Positions 8,101 through 14,616 of a DNA stretch of 15,122 nt are shown piece by piece (position 1 is the stretch's first letter; the number at the start of each line of letters is the position of its first letter). The position numbers were made by a program, and so were the translations under genes. Origin of the DNA: JAFGPS01 sp964570855 (lineage in GTDB: Bacteria; Planctomycetota; Phycisphaerae; Sedimentisphaerales; Anaerobacaceae); contig CAZMZR010000083.1 in assembly GCA_964570855.1 (NCBI GenBank), positions 1 through 15,122 on the forward strand, in the 5' to 3' direction. The notes beneath the pieces were generated by a model. The model was not told the DNA's origin. It saw only the letters and a list, made by a program, of their open reading frames with translations, and did not search any database.

Positions 8101-8189
8101 TGGAAACAAAAATCGAAAAATTGAAAATTTTTTTAATTCGTTTCCTTCCGGTCGCTTACGCTCGCGGCTCCGCTTAAAAACTCCTTTTT

Positions 8190-8213
8190 TTTCGACACGT
8201 TTGCGCACATAGC
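8190..8213 (+). repeat. 24-bp direct repeat, copy 2
   Basis: Exact second copy of the 8077-8100 repeat, at the end of a T-run. Two identical 24-mers so close are unlikely by chance. They may be the ends of a small inserted unit, or sites of a short dispersed repeat family. Confidence 0.8.
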
Positions 8214-8259
8214 CACCATTATGGGGGGCGACATTCGGCCGCAGCCGATGTTGCAAGCA

Positions 8260-8300
8260 CGAAATTCGAATACCTAAGCACTAAACAATATCGAATTTCG
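8260..8300. repeat. Perfect 10-bp inverted repeat upstream of the HNH-AP2 gene
   Basis: CGAAATTCGA at 8260-8269 is the exact reverse complement of TCGAATTTCG at 8291-8300, with a 21-base loop. A partly similar GAAATTTCGG follows at 8306-8315. The stretch is built from AATTCG-like words. I associate this type of intergenic repeat with planctomycete genomes, but that is memory and not shown here. Confidence 0.6.
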
Positions 8301-8329
8301 AGATTGAAATTTCGGATTTAATAATTACC

Positions 8330-8344
8330 GGGGAGGGCGAACTG
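8330..8344 (+). promoter_or_regulatory. Strong ribosome binding site pointing to a CTG start
   Basis: GGGGAGGG (8330-8337) contains a perfect GGAGG five bases before CTG at 8342. No ATG or GTG is near in this frame, and the next possible start (TTG at 8390) has no ribosome site. The site therefore decides the start of the HNH-AP2 gene. Confidence 0.55.
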
Positions 8345-8941
8345 GCCGAGCTTGTTATCAAAATTCCGGATCGACTGGAGAAGCCGTTATTGTTCCTGCT
8401 GCTTCTGTACCGGCGGCTGCGCTACGGCTACGCATTTCGAAAAATCCCGCTGACCAGAGGCAAATTCGCGATAGTCGATCCTCAAGATTACGACCGGCTG
8501 AAAATCCATAAATGGTACGCCCAGAAAAGTGCTCAGACATGGTACGCCGTCCGCTCGCTGACCAACGGCAAAACCGAGCCGCGAAAAAACGCCTACATGC
8601 ACCACCTTGTCATCGACATCCCGGACGGCATGCGCGGCGACCACATCAATCACAACGGCATGGACAATCGCAAGGCTAACCTGCGGCCGGCAACGCCTTT
8701 CCAGAACGTCTGGAACCGCCGCAAGTTCAAACGCCCGTCACGCTCGAAATATAAGGGCGTCGATTGGGCAAAGGACTCCAAATGCTGGCGGGCGCGCATC
8801 CGCTACAAGGGAAAAAGAATCTACTTAGGCTCGTTCGATAACGAAACAGACGCCGCAAAGGCATACGACAGGGCCGCTAAAAAATATCACGGCCGATTCG
8901 CCGCTGTAAATTTCCCAGGACATCGTCATCTTGCCCATTAA
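8342..8941 (+). CDS. HNH endonuclease with AP2 DNA-binding domain, apparent CTG start
   Basis: 199 residues from CTG. The N-terminus reads LAELVIKIPDRLEKP, then LLYRRLRYGYAFRKIPLTRGKFAIVD. The middle carries an HNH-type core: MHHLVIDIP (His-His pair), GDHINHNGMDNRKANLRPAT with the Asp-His and Asn expected in HNH_3, then QNVWNRR. The end is a compact AP2 domain: KYKGVDWAKDSKCWRARIRYKGKRIYLGSF, then ETDAAKAYDRAAKKYHG and AAVNFPG. Such HNH-AP2 proteins are homing-endonuclease-like and often occur in many genomic copies. The frame before TTG 8390 encodes sequence that fits the family, so the gene most likely begins at CTG 8342, either as a true non-ATG start or as a decayed copy whose ATG mutated. 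It follows an intergenic stretch full of repeats and is not part of the mannan transcript. Cleavage activity is inferred. Confidence 0.8.
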   Translation: MAELVIKIPDRLEKPLLFLLLLYRRLRYGYAFRKIPLTRGKFAIVDPQDYDRLKIHKWYAQKSAQTWYAVRSLTNGKTEPRKNAYMHHLVIDIPDGMRGDHINHNGMDNRKANLRPATPFQNVWNRRKFKRPSRSKYKGVDWAKDSKCWRARIRYKGKRIYLGSFDNETDAAKAYDRAAKKYHGRFAAVNFPGHRHLAH

Positions 8942-9093
8942 CCTTCGCGGCCCTGCAGGCTGTTTCTTTGCTGTTTTTTCCCCATGTAAATCCCACGCTA
9001 ACGCTTTAGCATTAAGCTGCTTTGCGGATTAATCTCCTGTTTTTTATACAGACGCAAATTTTTTATATAAACAATTTCACGGAGGTAAAATTA

Positions 9094-9407
9094 CTGAAAC
9101 GCATACCATTGCTTACGATTGTAACTCTCCTGCTGATAATATTAGTACGCAACGGGTAAAATCTGGTTGACATTGTATTTCTTTATGATGACGACGCAGT
9201 TACGACTTACTCAGCGCAAGCTTAAACGCTCCGCCCCAGCCCGGAGCCGGTACGGTGACTGTCGTCTTTATATACCGTTTGAACGCTACAGGCGGAACGG
9301 GAAAAGGCCACGCTAATATTGTTGGTATCAACGAAGCGGAAAATTTCGCAATCGTTCAACGCGTCGAAGGCCGTGAAGAAGTGACAACCAATACAGTTGA
9401 TCTGTGA
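9094..9407 (+). pseudogene. Decayed frame of a small exported protein
   Basis: A GGAGG at 9081-9085 precedes CTG at 9094. The frame encodes KRIPLLTIVTLLLIILVRNG, which looks like a signal peptide, then meets a stop. The same frame continues as NLVDIVFLYDDDAVTTYSAQA, then a second stop (9220-9222). A different frame then reads GTVTVVFIYRLNATGGTGKG, then HANIVGINEAENFAIVQRVE, and runs to a stop at 9405-9407. Together this suggests a gene of about 105 codons with a lost ATG, two in-frame stops and a frameshift near 9220-9240. I do not recognise the product. It lies in the 528-bp stretch 8942-9469, which otherwise shows only a weak CCTGCAGG palindrome with T-run near 8951-8977. Chance reading is possible. 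Confidence 0.35.
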
Positions 9408-9469
9408 TGCGAACCATAGCCGTTACCGACCGAGAAATCGATTGAACCAAACATGTCACTGTTTCAAGA

Positions 9470-10726
9470 TTAGTTCTTACGAATATCGTAAGCGAAGAGC
9501 TTATCCGAATGGCGGACATAAAGTCGTCCGCCGTAAACTACCGGATGCGCCCAAAACAGTCCCTCGCCACCGCGCGGCAGATCAAACGAGCCGACAATAT
9601 CCTGCTTCCCGGCGAATGCCTTTACAAGTGACATCGTTCCTCTTTCGCTGAGGAGATAAAGATTGCCATCGGCATACGTCAAAGCCCCTTTGCCGGGGAC
9701 CTGCCACTTTTTATCTCCGGTTTTAAAATCGAGACAGAACCAGCCACGGGCCTCATGTCCGCTACCGTAGAGATAACCATCGACAAGCACGACACCGCCG
9801 TGATGATTGTCCAGCAGTACGCTTGTCCACACAGGTTCAACGGAAAACTTCCCGTCGTCCTGTCGTCGCAGTCGCAGCAGAACACTTCCTTTACCGTAAC
9901 CGCTCGAGGCGTAAACCAGAGAGCCACTGACGATTACGTCCGACGCGTTATTTTCCCTTTTATTGCCGAACGGGTACTCCCAAAGCAGAGACCCGTCTTC
10001 CAGGTCGAAGCTCAGGATGCGTTTTGCACTGGTGGTAATAATCTGTTCAAGGCCGTCAATGCGGGCAACCACCGCCGAGCAGTTCCCGACCGCATCATTT
10101 ATTTCGCTGTTGGCCCACAACGTGTGTCCCGTACTCTTTTCGAAAGCCGCTATGTAGCCCTTCCCGCCGCCCGGACAGCAGAAGAGGGAATCGCCGTGAA
10201 TAAGTACGGATTCGCTGTAGCCGTATTCCGGAGCTTCTGCCTGGAAAGTTGTCAACAGTTCGACGTGCCAGCGTTCCTGCCCCGAGCCGATATCGAAGGC
10301 CGTCAGCCGTCCCAGTTCGGATAGATGGTAAACAGTATCACCATCCACGGTAGGAGTACCGCGGGAGCCGGCATAGGGGACCGCCCATGTTTGTTGTTCG
10401 GAAGCCTGCCAGGACCGGCCGTTAAGCTTTTGCCACAGTTTCTCGCCTGACAAGTCCATAGCCGTCACGTACGTCTGCTTATCGATCATACCGGCCGTAT
10501 AAATACGATCCCCTTTTATCGCCACTGAACTGTATCCGTGTCCTATGTCCGATGCGGTCCATATCAACTTCGGTCCGTCTTCCGGCCACTCCTGCATGAG
10601 CCCCGTCTCGGTCGAGATGTTATCGCGTTTCGGGCCGTGGAAGCACGGCCAGCTCAGGTTATCGCCGGCCAAAATGGTTGCAGGTATATTAATAATCAAC
10701 AGAAATATAAATCTCTTACGTCGCAT
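9470..10726 (-). CDS. Exported PQQ-like beta-propeller protein
   Basis: 418 residues. Residues 1-20 form a signal peptide (MRRKRFIFLLIINIPATILA), followed by WPCFHGPKRDNIS, the opening typical of planctomycete PQQ-like repeat proteins. Blades are seen as repeated 'GdriYt...a.D..tGe.lW' units: GDRIYTAGMIDKQTYVTAMD, LTAFDIGSGQERW, AAFEKSTGHTLWA, LSFDLEDGSLLWEY, FCLDFKTGDKKW and LFAYDIRKN at the end. The fold is like BamB or quinoprotein dehydrogenases, but no quinone- or metal-binding set is evident, so a structural, binding or assembly role in the periplasm is likelier than catalysis. AAGGA lies six bases before the ATG. The gene stands alone on the minus strand, back to back with the plus-strand Cys-rich gene. 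Confidence 0.85.
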   Translation of the reverse strand: MRRKRFIFLLIINIPATILAGDNLSWPCFHGPKRDNISTETGLMQEWPEDGPKLIWTASDIGHGYSSVAIKGDRIYTAGMIDKQTYVTAMDLSGEKLWQKLNGRSWQASEQQTWAVPYAGSRGTPTVDGDTVYHLSELGRLTAFDIGSGQERWHVELLTTFQAEAPEYGYSESVLIHGDSLFCCPGGGKGYIAAFEKSTGHTLWANSEINDAVGNCSAVVARIDGLEQIITTSAKRILSFDLEDGSLLWEYPFGNKRENNASDVIVSGSLVYASSGYGKGSVLLRLRRQDDGKFSVEPVWTSVLLDNHHGGVVLVDGYLYGSGHEARGWFCLDFKTGDKKWQVPGKGALTYADGNLYLLSERGTMSLVKAFAGKQDIVGSFDLPRGGEGLFWAHPVVYGGRLYVRHSDKLFAYDIRKN

Positions 10727-10919
10727 TGTTCGTCCTTTATCATATTAGTTTTACATTAATATACTCCCGGATACGTAGCCGGGTTTTAGTTTGCAGAAAA
10801 TAGTATCAAAACCGGTTTCAATTTACAACATTGTGTTACTCATCTTCTCACGGCTGTGCCTATGAGGAAGACCTTTTGCTTGATAAGAATATTTTGGTAA
10901 AAAAATAAAAAAAAATTTA

Positions 10920-10947
10920 TTGATTTTCTTAGTTGCGGAATTATTAT
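10920..10947 (+). promoter_or_regulatory. Sigma-70-like promoter for the Cys-rich small protein
   Basis: TTGATT (10920-10925) and TATTAT (10942-10947) are separated by 16 bases, matching four and five of six consensus positions. The upstream 10895-10919 stretch is A/T-rich, like an UP element. This and the palindrome just after it are what the 305-bp gene-free stretch 10727-11031 holds. Confidence 0.4.
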
Positions 10948-10959
10948 GACGGCGCTATC

Positions 10960-10980
10960 GGAGGCTCATTATGAGTCTCC
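10960..10980. promoter_or_regulatory. 21-bp palindrome just after the putative promoter
   Basis: GGAGGCTCAT and ATGAGTCTCC flank a central T and pair over all ten positions, one of them G-T. It would begin about 6 bases after the predicted transcription start and ends 51 bp before the ATG of the Cys-rich gene. It fits either a repressor operator or a 5' leader hairpin. There is no T-run directly after it, which argues against a terminator. Confidence 0.5.
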
Positions 10981-11031
10981 CGTTGATATTGGGCGATTAG
11001 AAATTATTAATTTTTTTTAAGGCGTGGAAAA

Positions 11032-11241
11032 ATGTGTGATTCATGCGGATGTACGACGTGCAAAACCTGTGGCGCCACCATCGAAGACGGAGTTTGTTCC
11101 GGCTGCTGGGAACCGGCGGATGAATGCGTTTGCGAGCCGGTAGATCAACTGGAAGAGGAAGAGGAACTGGAAGAGGAAGAGGAAGAAGAAGTCGAAGAGG
11201 AGGAAGAAGAGGAATTTGACGACGAAGAGGACTATAGCTGA
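11032..11241 (+). CDS. Small Cys-rich zinc-ribbon-like protein with polyacidic tail
   Basis: 69 residues. Nine cysteines lie in the first 34: CxxCxC at 2-7, CxxC at 10-13, CxxC at 22-25 and CxC at 32-34. The core is CKTCGATIEDGVCSGC, a treble-clef or ribbon-like metal site. Residues 41-69 are almost all Glu and Asp. There is no signal peptide, so it is likely cytoplasmic. The ribosome site is only a weak TAAGG. Small proteins with this Cys pattern are common in bacteria and have no known job that I can state. The acidic tail could bind cations or a basic protein partner; that is inference. On DNA the tail is a GAA/GAG run, which also creates a false antisense frame. Confidence 0.75.
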   Translation: MCDSCGCTTCKTCGATIEDGVCSGCWEPADECVCEPVDQLEEEEELEEEEEEEVEEEEEEEFDDEEDYS

Positions 11242-11288
11242 CTTTCCTCTGCTCGTCTTGATTTTTTCTCTTTATAAGCTCATCGATT

Positions 11289-11347
11289 GTGCGAGGAGGC
11301 GCTTTGCGTACGTTCTTATCCAAATCCTTTGGAACTCCTCCGCGCAC
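11289..11347. repeat. Imperfect long-loop inverted repeat between convergent genes
   Basis: Arms 11289-11301 and 11335-11347 are complementary at 11 of 13 positions (GTGCGAGGAGGCG against CTCCTCCGCGCAC), with a 33-base loop. It lies between the plus-strand Cys-rich gene and the minus-strand repeat protein, which end 183 bp apart, so it could serve termination in both directions. A second nested structure lies at 11362-11397 (GTTAGT with ACTAAC, and TGCG with CGCA inside). Confidence 0.4.
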
Positions 11348-11424
11348 AGCTTTTGCGAACAGTTAGTCAAGATGCGATGATCCGCACCCTAACTAACGTT
11401 TAACTTATCTTACTTTCTATAAGG

Positions 11425-13503
11425 TTAAATCACGCCGCGAACACCTGGTGTAAAAGAGAACGTACTCCTTCCAGGATTGTCAAAATAAACTCGAACGCTC
11501 ACGCTTTCTCCGGGGTCAAGCTGCCCATCACCTAAAAGACCCGACAGGTCAATATACGGTTTTCCGTCACCCGTTGTGCCACTTGAACCGGATAACGTAA
11601 CGTTAGTACCGCCGATGCTTTCAATTACAAGCCAGACAGGATTTCCAATGGCTGTACTCGATATATTTACAACCGTAACATCTACGCTGATTTCCTGCGT
11701 TCGTCGGTCGTAAGAGACTCTGTCCGTAGAGACGCTTACCAGGTGATCTACCAATTGCTGAACAGTCTCTTCACAGCTTATGCTCATCTTGCCCGTGCCG
11801 TATTCGGTCTCGCTCTGGCCATTAACTTNNNNNNNNNNNNNNNNNNNNNNNNNNNNNNNNNNNNNNNNNNNNNNNNNNNNNNNNNNNNNNNNNNNNNNNN
11901 NNNNNNNNNNNNNNNNNNNNNNNNNNNNGTTCCCGACAGGCGTCGCGCCAGAGCAGTCATCGTTGGCAGGGTATGGATAGCAGATTATGCTCATCTTGCC
12001 CGTGCCGTATTCGGTCTCGCTCTGGCCATTAACTTCGATCAGGTACTGGTTACCTGCGATGGCATCAAAGATACCTATGTAACCACCGGCAAACGATACG
12101 CGGGTGGGAGTACAACCGCAACCATCATAGATACTAATATAATGTGAGAAGCTGCACTCAGAGATGCTCACCTCGACCTGCCCAGTGCACTCGGCAGTGT
12201 AGCAGTACCAGATGTTAGGACTGTTATGACCTGATCCCTGTGCAGGACCTATATCGAACGTGGCGTACGTCGTATCGAACGGCAGGTCCGTTACGTTCCC
12301 GACAGGCGTCGCGCCAGAGCAGTCATCGTTGGCTGTGTAGGAATAGCAGATTATGCTCATCGTACCCGTGCCGAAGTCGGTCTCGCTCTGGCCCCCGACC
12401 TGGATCAGGTACTGGTTACCCGCAACGGCGTCGAAATAGAGACCGGAACCGGCACTGGTGATTATATCATCCCAATCAGCCGGGCAACCGCAACCGTCAT
12501 AGACTTCAATCATGGTCCCGTAGTTACCCTGTAGGCTGACGTAAACTCTTCCCGTGCAATCAGCAGTGTAACAGTACCAGATGTTCCGACCGAGCGGAGA
12601 GGTTCCGTCGGGTGTCGCTTGCGTTGTGTCGAATGGCAAGTCCGTTACGTTACCGACAGGCGTCGCATTAGAGCAGTCGTCGTTGGCAGGAGGGCCCTCG
12701 CAGGTTATGGTCAACAAACCCGTGCCGTAGTCGGTCTCACTCTGGCCATGAATTTCGATCAGGTACTGGTTACCCGCAATTGCATCAAAGCGGCCAATAT
12801 AACCAGCGGTAATTGTGAAACGTGTGGGCGAGCAACCGCAACCGTCATAGACTCTTATATCGTCGGCCCAGCCACACACAGTGCTCACTTCGACCTGGCC
12901 CGTACACTCGGCAGTGTAACAGTACCAGATGTTAGGGCTGTTATGACCTGATCCCTGTGCAGGACCTATATCGAATGTGGCATAAGTTGTGTCGAATGAC
13001 AGGTCCGTTACATTCCCAACAGGTGTCGCGCCAGAACAGTCGTCGTTGGCAGGGCGGGGATAGCAGGTTATGGTCAACAAACCCGTGCCGTAGTCGGTCT
13101 CACTCTGGCCATGAATTTCGATCAGGTACTGGTTACCCGCAATTGCATCAAAGCGGCCAATATAACCAGCGGTAATTGTGAAACGTGTGGGCGAGCAACC
13201 GCAACCGTCATAGACTCTTATATCGTCGGCCCAGCCACACACAGTGCTCACTTCGACCTGGCCCGTACACTCGGCAGTGTAACAGTACCAGATGTTAGGG
13301 CTGTTATGACCTGATCCCTGTGCAGGACCTATATCGAATGTGGCATAAGTTGTGTCGAATGACAGGTCTGTTACATTGCCAACAGGTGTCGCATTAGAAC
13401 AGTCATCATTGGCAGGTTGAGCCGTAGCGGTATGTGCAATGCTCAACAGGAATACAAGTGAACAAACTATCAATAGTAAGTTTCTTTCTATCTTTGAGTA
13501 CAT
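11425..13503 (-). CDS. Secreted Cys-rich tandem-repeat protein, interrupted by an assembly gap
   Basis: 692 residues as assembled, counted from ATG at 13503, chosen because AGGA lies six bases upstream and a signal peptide starts there (MYSKIERNLLLIVCSLVFLL to TATAQ). The mature part has five units of about 121 residues. Each opens PANDDCSxATPVGNVTDL, then NIWYCYTAxCTG, then YDGCGC, GNQYLIE, GQSETxYGTG and a final Cys. This resembles the pre-peptidase C-terminal type of beta-sandwich found in many secreted bacterial proteins. The C-terminal 110 residues (LVDHLVSVSTDRVSYDR onward) form a separate domain ending DGQLDPGESVSVRVYFDNP and FTPGVRGVI, a pattern common at the ends of large secreted proteins. 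The role is unknown; surface binding or adhesion is a guess. Unit five is broken by 100 N, so the true protein is longer. Confidence 0.8.
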   Translation of the reverse strand: MYSKIERNLLLIVCSLVFLLSIAHTATAQPANDDCSNATPVGNVTDLSFDTTYATFDIGPAQGSGHNSPNIWYCYTAECTGQVEVSTVCGWADDIRVYDGCGCSPTRFTITAGYIGRFDAIAGNQYLIEIHGQSETDYGTGLLTITCYPRPANDDCSGATPVGNVTDLSFDTTYATFDIGPAQGSGHNSPNIWYCYTAECTGQVEVSTVCGWADDIRVYDGCGCSPTRFTITAGYIGRFDAIAGNQYLIEIHGQSETDYGTGLLTITCEGPPANDDCSNATPVGNVTDLPFDTTQATPDGTSPLGRNIWYCYTADCTGRVYVSLQGNYGTMIEVYDGCGCPADWDDIITSAGSGLYFDAVAGNQYLIQVGGQSETDFGTGTMSIICYSYTANDDCSGATPVGNVTDLPFDTTYATFDIGPAQGSGHNSPNIWYCYTAECTGQVEVSISECSFSHYISIYDGCGCTPTRVSFAGGYIGIFDAIAGNQYLIEVNGQSETEYGTGKMSIICYPYPANDDCSGATPVGNXXXXXXXXXXXXXXXXXXXXXXXXXXXXXXXXXXVNGQSETEYGTGKMSISCEETVQQLVDHLVSVSTDRVSYDRRTQEISVDVTVVNISSTAIGNPVWLVIESIGGTNVTLSGSSGTTGDGKPYIDLSGLLGDGQLDPGESVSVRVYFDNPGRSTFSFTPGVRGVI
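11772..13416 (-). repeat. Five tandem coding repeats of about 363 bp
   Basis: Units begin at 13416, 13053, 12690, 12336 and 11970 (reading on the minus strand), giving periods of 363, 363, 354 and 366 bp. Units one and two are nearly identical: 12701-13005 equals 13064-13368 at every base, 305 bp. Unit three is the most divergent and three residues shorter. Unit five contains the N gap. Confidence 0.9.
11829..11928. other. Assembly gap of exactly 100 N
   Basis: A placeholder gap inside repeat unit five. The sequence left of it (about 11779-11828) matches 11986-12035, and the sequence right of it matches from 12295 on. By comparison with unit four, 259 bases are missing if only one unit is present, or more by whole units. 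The assembled protein length is therefore not reliable. Confidence 0.95.
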
Positions 13504-13583
13504 TATCTTTTCCTTTCTCCCTTTCGTTCTATAGTATGAGAATCTCTCCCGAAGATAGAGAACCTCGCGAAGAATCTTTCCTG

Positions 13584-14222
13584 TCAGTACGACTTTCTGA
13601 ATCTGCGCCAAAGACCGGCGGCACCGGCCCCGATAAGCCCCAATAACAATGCACCCGGAGCGGGTATTACAGAAACGTTCACATTGTCCAGACTAACGCT
13701 GGTTGACATTCCATCGTAACTTGCCAGCAGATCAAAAGACAGCAACGCATCCAGGCCGTGCAGAGTCGATACGTCGAGAATGACGGTATTGCCGGAGATG
13801 CCCGCAATCGTTTCCACAGAGCCGGTATTATCCAGATAGTAGAAATCGGGAAAGCCGGGATTCGAGACCAGCGGATTGTAAGTGACAGGGTCCAGCAGCG
13901 ACGCGGTGAACGCATCCGGCCATGCAATCGGATCGGACACTCCGCCGGAGACGGCAGTCATTACCACGTCGAAAGAAAGGTCCAGTGCACCCACAGGGAT
14001 CGTAAATTCCTGGCTGAGCGTGCTCGTAATGTGTATGGTATCCTCTTGAAATAGTGCGTAACCTCCGCCGTCGGTGACATCCCCCCATTCCACCGTCCAG
14101 CTTGATAAGCCCGAACTGAAGTCTCCATTTTGAATATCTGGCCCTGCAAAGGCTGAAACGGCTGTAAGTATTATGACAATGGAACCGAAACAAATTACCT
14201 TAAGGGGGCTTCTTCTTTTCAT
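13584..14222 (-). CDS. PEP-CTERM-tagged secreted protein
   Basis: 212 residues. A signal peptide (MKRRSPLKVICFGSIVIILTAVSAFAG) leads to a mature region starting NGDFSSGLSSWTV, like the carbohydrate-binding-type beta-sandwich modules found in many PEP-CTERM proteins (NGDFE...W). The C-terminus is a PEP-CTERM sorting signal: VIPAPGALLLGLIGAGAAGLW (185 on), a hydrophobic helix, then RRFRK. The motif reads PAP rather than PEP, a common variant in planctomycetes. An exosortase would cut and anchor it outside the cell. AGGAGGA stands six bases before the ATG, a strong site. The tandem-repeat gene starts 80 bp downstream on the same strand, so both may be on one transcript. Ligand unknown. Confidence 0.85.
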   Translation of the reverse strand: MKRRSPLKVICFGSIVIILTAVSAFAGPDIQNGDFSSGLSSWTVEWGDVTDGGGYALFQEDTIHITSTLSQEFTIPVGALDLSFDVVMTAVSGGVSDPIAWPDAFTASLLDPVTYNPLVSNPGFPDFYYLDNTGSVETIAGISGNTVILDVSTLHGLDALLSFDLLASYDGMSTSVSLDNVNVSVIPAPGALLLGLIGAGAAGLWRRFRKSY

Positions 14223-14356
14223 TTCACATCCTCCTAATAGTTACAATCCTGCTTAAATTAGGGCATCAGAAGCTCAATTTAAGTCTGGCCCGCCAAATAT
14301 GGCTTTTGACTACGACACAGTACGGAATAATTATGAAGAACTCACCCAAAGGGACA

Positions 14357-14434
14357 TCACCGTGACTTGATTAAGTACAGAAGAATCCTGTCATCCCCTA
14401 TTTCTCGCCGACGAGACAGAATCTTTAATTTCAT
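14357..14434 (-). CDS. Possible leader peptide upstream of the PEP-CTERM gene
   Basis: 25 codons: MKLKILSRRREIGDDRILLY then LIKSR and a stop. AAGGAGG stands directly before the ATG but only two bases away, closer than ideal. It lies 134 bp upstream of the PEP-CTERM gene and after a promoter-like site. It could be a leader peptide, the remnant of a longer gene, or chance. Confidence 0.2.
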   Translation of the reverse strand: MKLKILSRRREIGDDRILLYLIKSR

Positions 14435-14466
14435 GTCCTCCTTCATTCTTCAACTAATGTTAATTT

Positions 14467-14495
14467 ATTATATTCTATGTTAGCATGTCAAGCAA
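14467..14495 (-). promoter_or_regulatory. Possible promoter for the PEP-CTERM gene
   Basis: On the minus strand TTGCTT (14495-14490) and a perfect TATAAT (14472-14467) are 17 bases apart in an AT-rich stretch. A better TTGACA (14491-14486) is present but only 13 bases from TATAAT, too close. The leader to the ATG at 14222 would be about 240 bases. With the small frame and the hairpin at 14539, this is what the 394-bp gap 14223-14616 holds. Confidence 0.3.
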
Positions 14496-14538
14496 AAAAA
14501 ATGTGAATTAGTTAATTTTGACAAGAATGTCCCCTTAT

Positions 14539-14556
14539 ATGCCCAAAAACGGGCAT
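14539..14556. repeat. Short perfect hairpin downstream of the lipoprotein gene
   Basis: ATGCCC and GGGCAT pair perfectly around a six-base loop (AAAAAC). It lies about 60 bp past the lipoprotein stop on the minus strand. There is no T-run directly after it on that strand, so a terminator role is weak. Confidence 0.3.
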
Positions 14557-14616
14557 TACGACAAGCGGATTAGAGAATTTCCCTAAGGGGGCCTTTTGGC
14601 AGATTCTTGATACTTG

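Noticed and set aside
9381..9395. CIGCH heme-binding-like motif on the minus strand
   Set aside because: A stop lies about eight codons upstream in that frame, there is no signal peptide, and the plus-strand frame over the same bases reads better. Probably chance.
9755..10324. 189-codon open frame on the plus strand
   Set aside because: Antisense to the propeller protein, which has clear blades and a signal peptide.
10997..11347. Minus-strand frame with a plausible start (RGGVPKDLDKNVRKAPPRTI) opposite the Cys-rich gene
   Set aside because: Most of it is Pro/Leu-rich translation of the antisense of the Glu run. The first 45 codons look protein-like, but no ribosome site is seen and the plus-strand Cys pattern is much stronger.
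11772..13416. Regular repeats that could be taken for a CRISPR or satellite array
   Set aside because: The period of about 363 bp is a multiple of three, the repeats encode a clear protein domain, and there are no short repeat-spacer units.
13504..13611. Extension of the repeat-protein frame upstream of 13503
   Set aside because: It overlaps the end of the PEP-CTERM gene; the signal peptide and ribosome site place the start at 13503.
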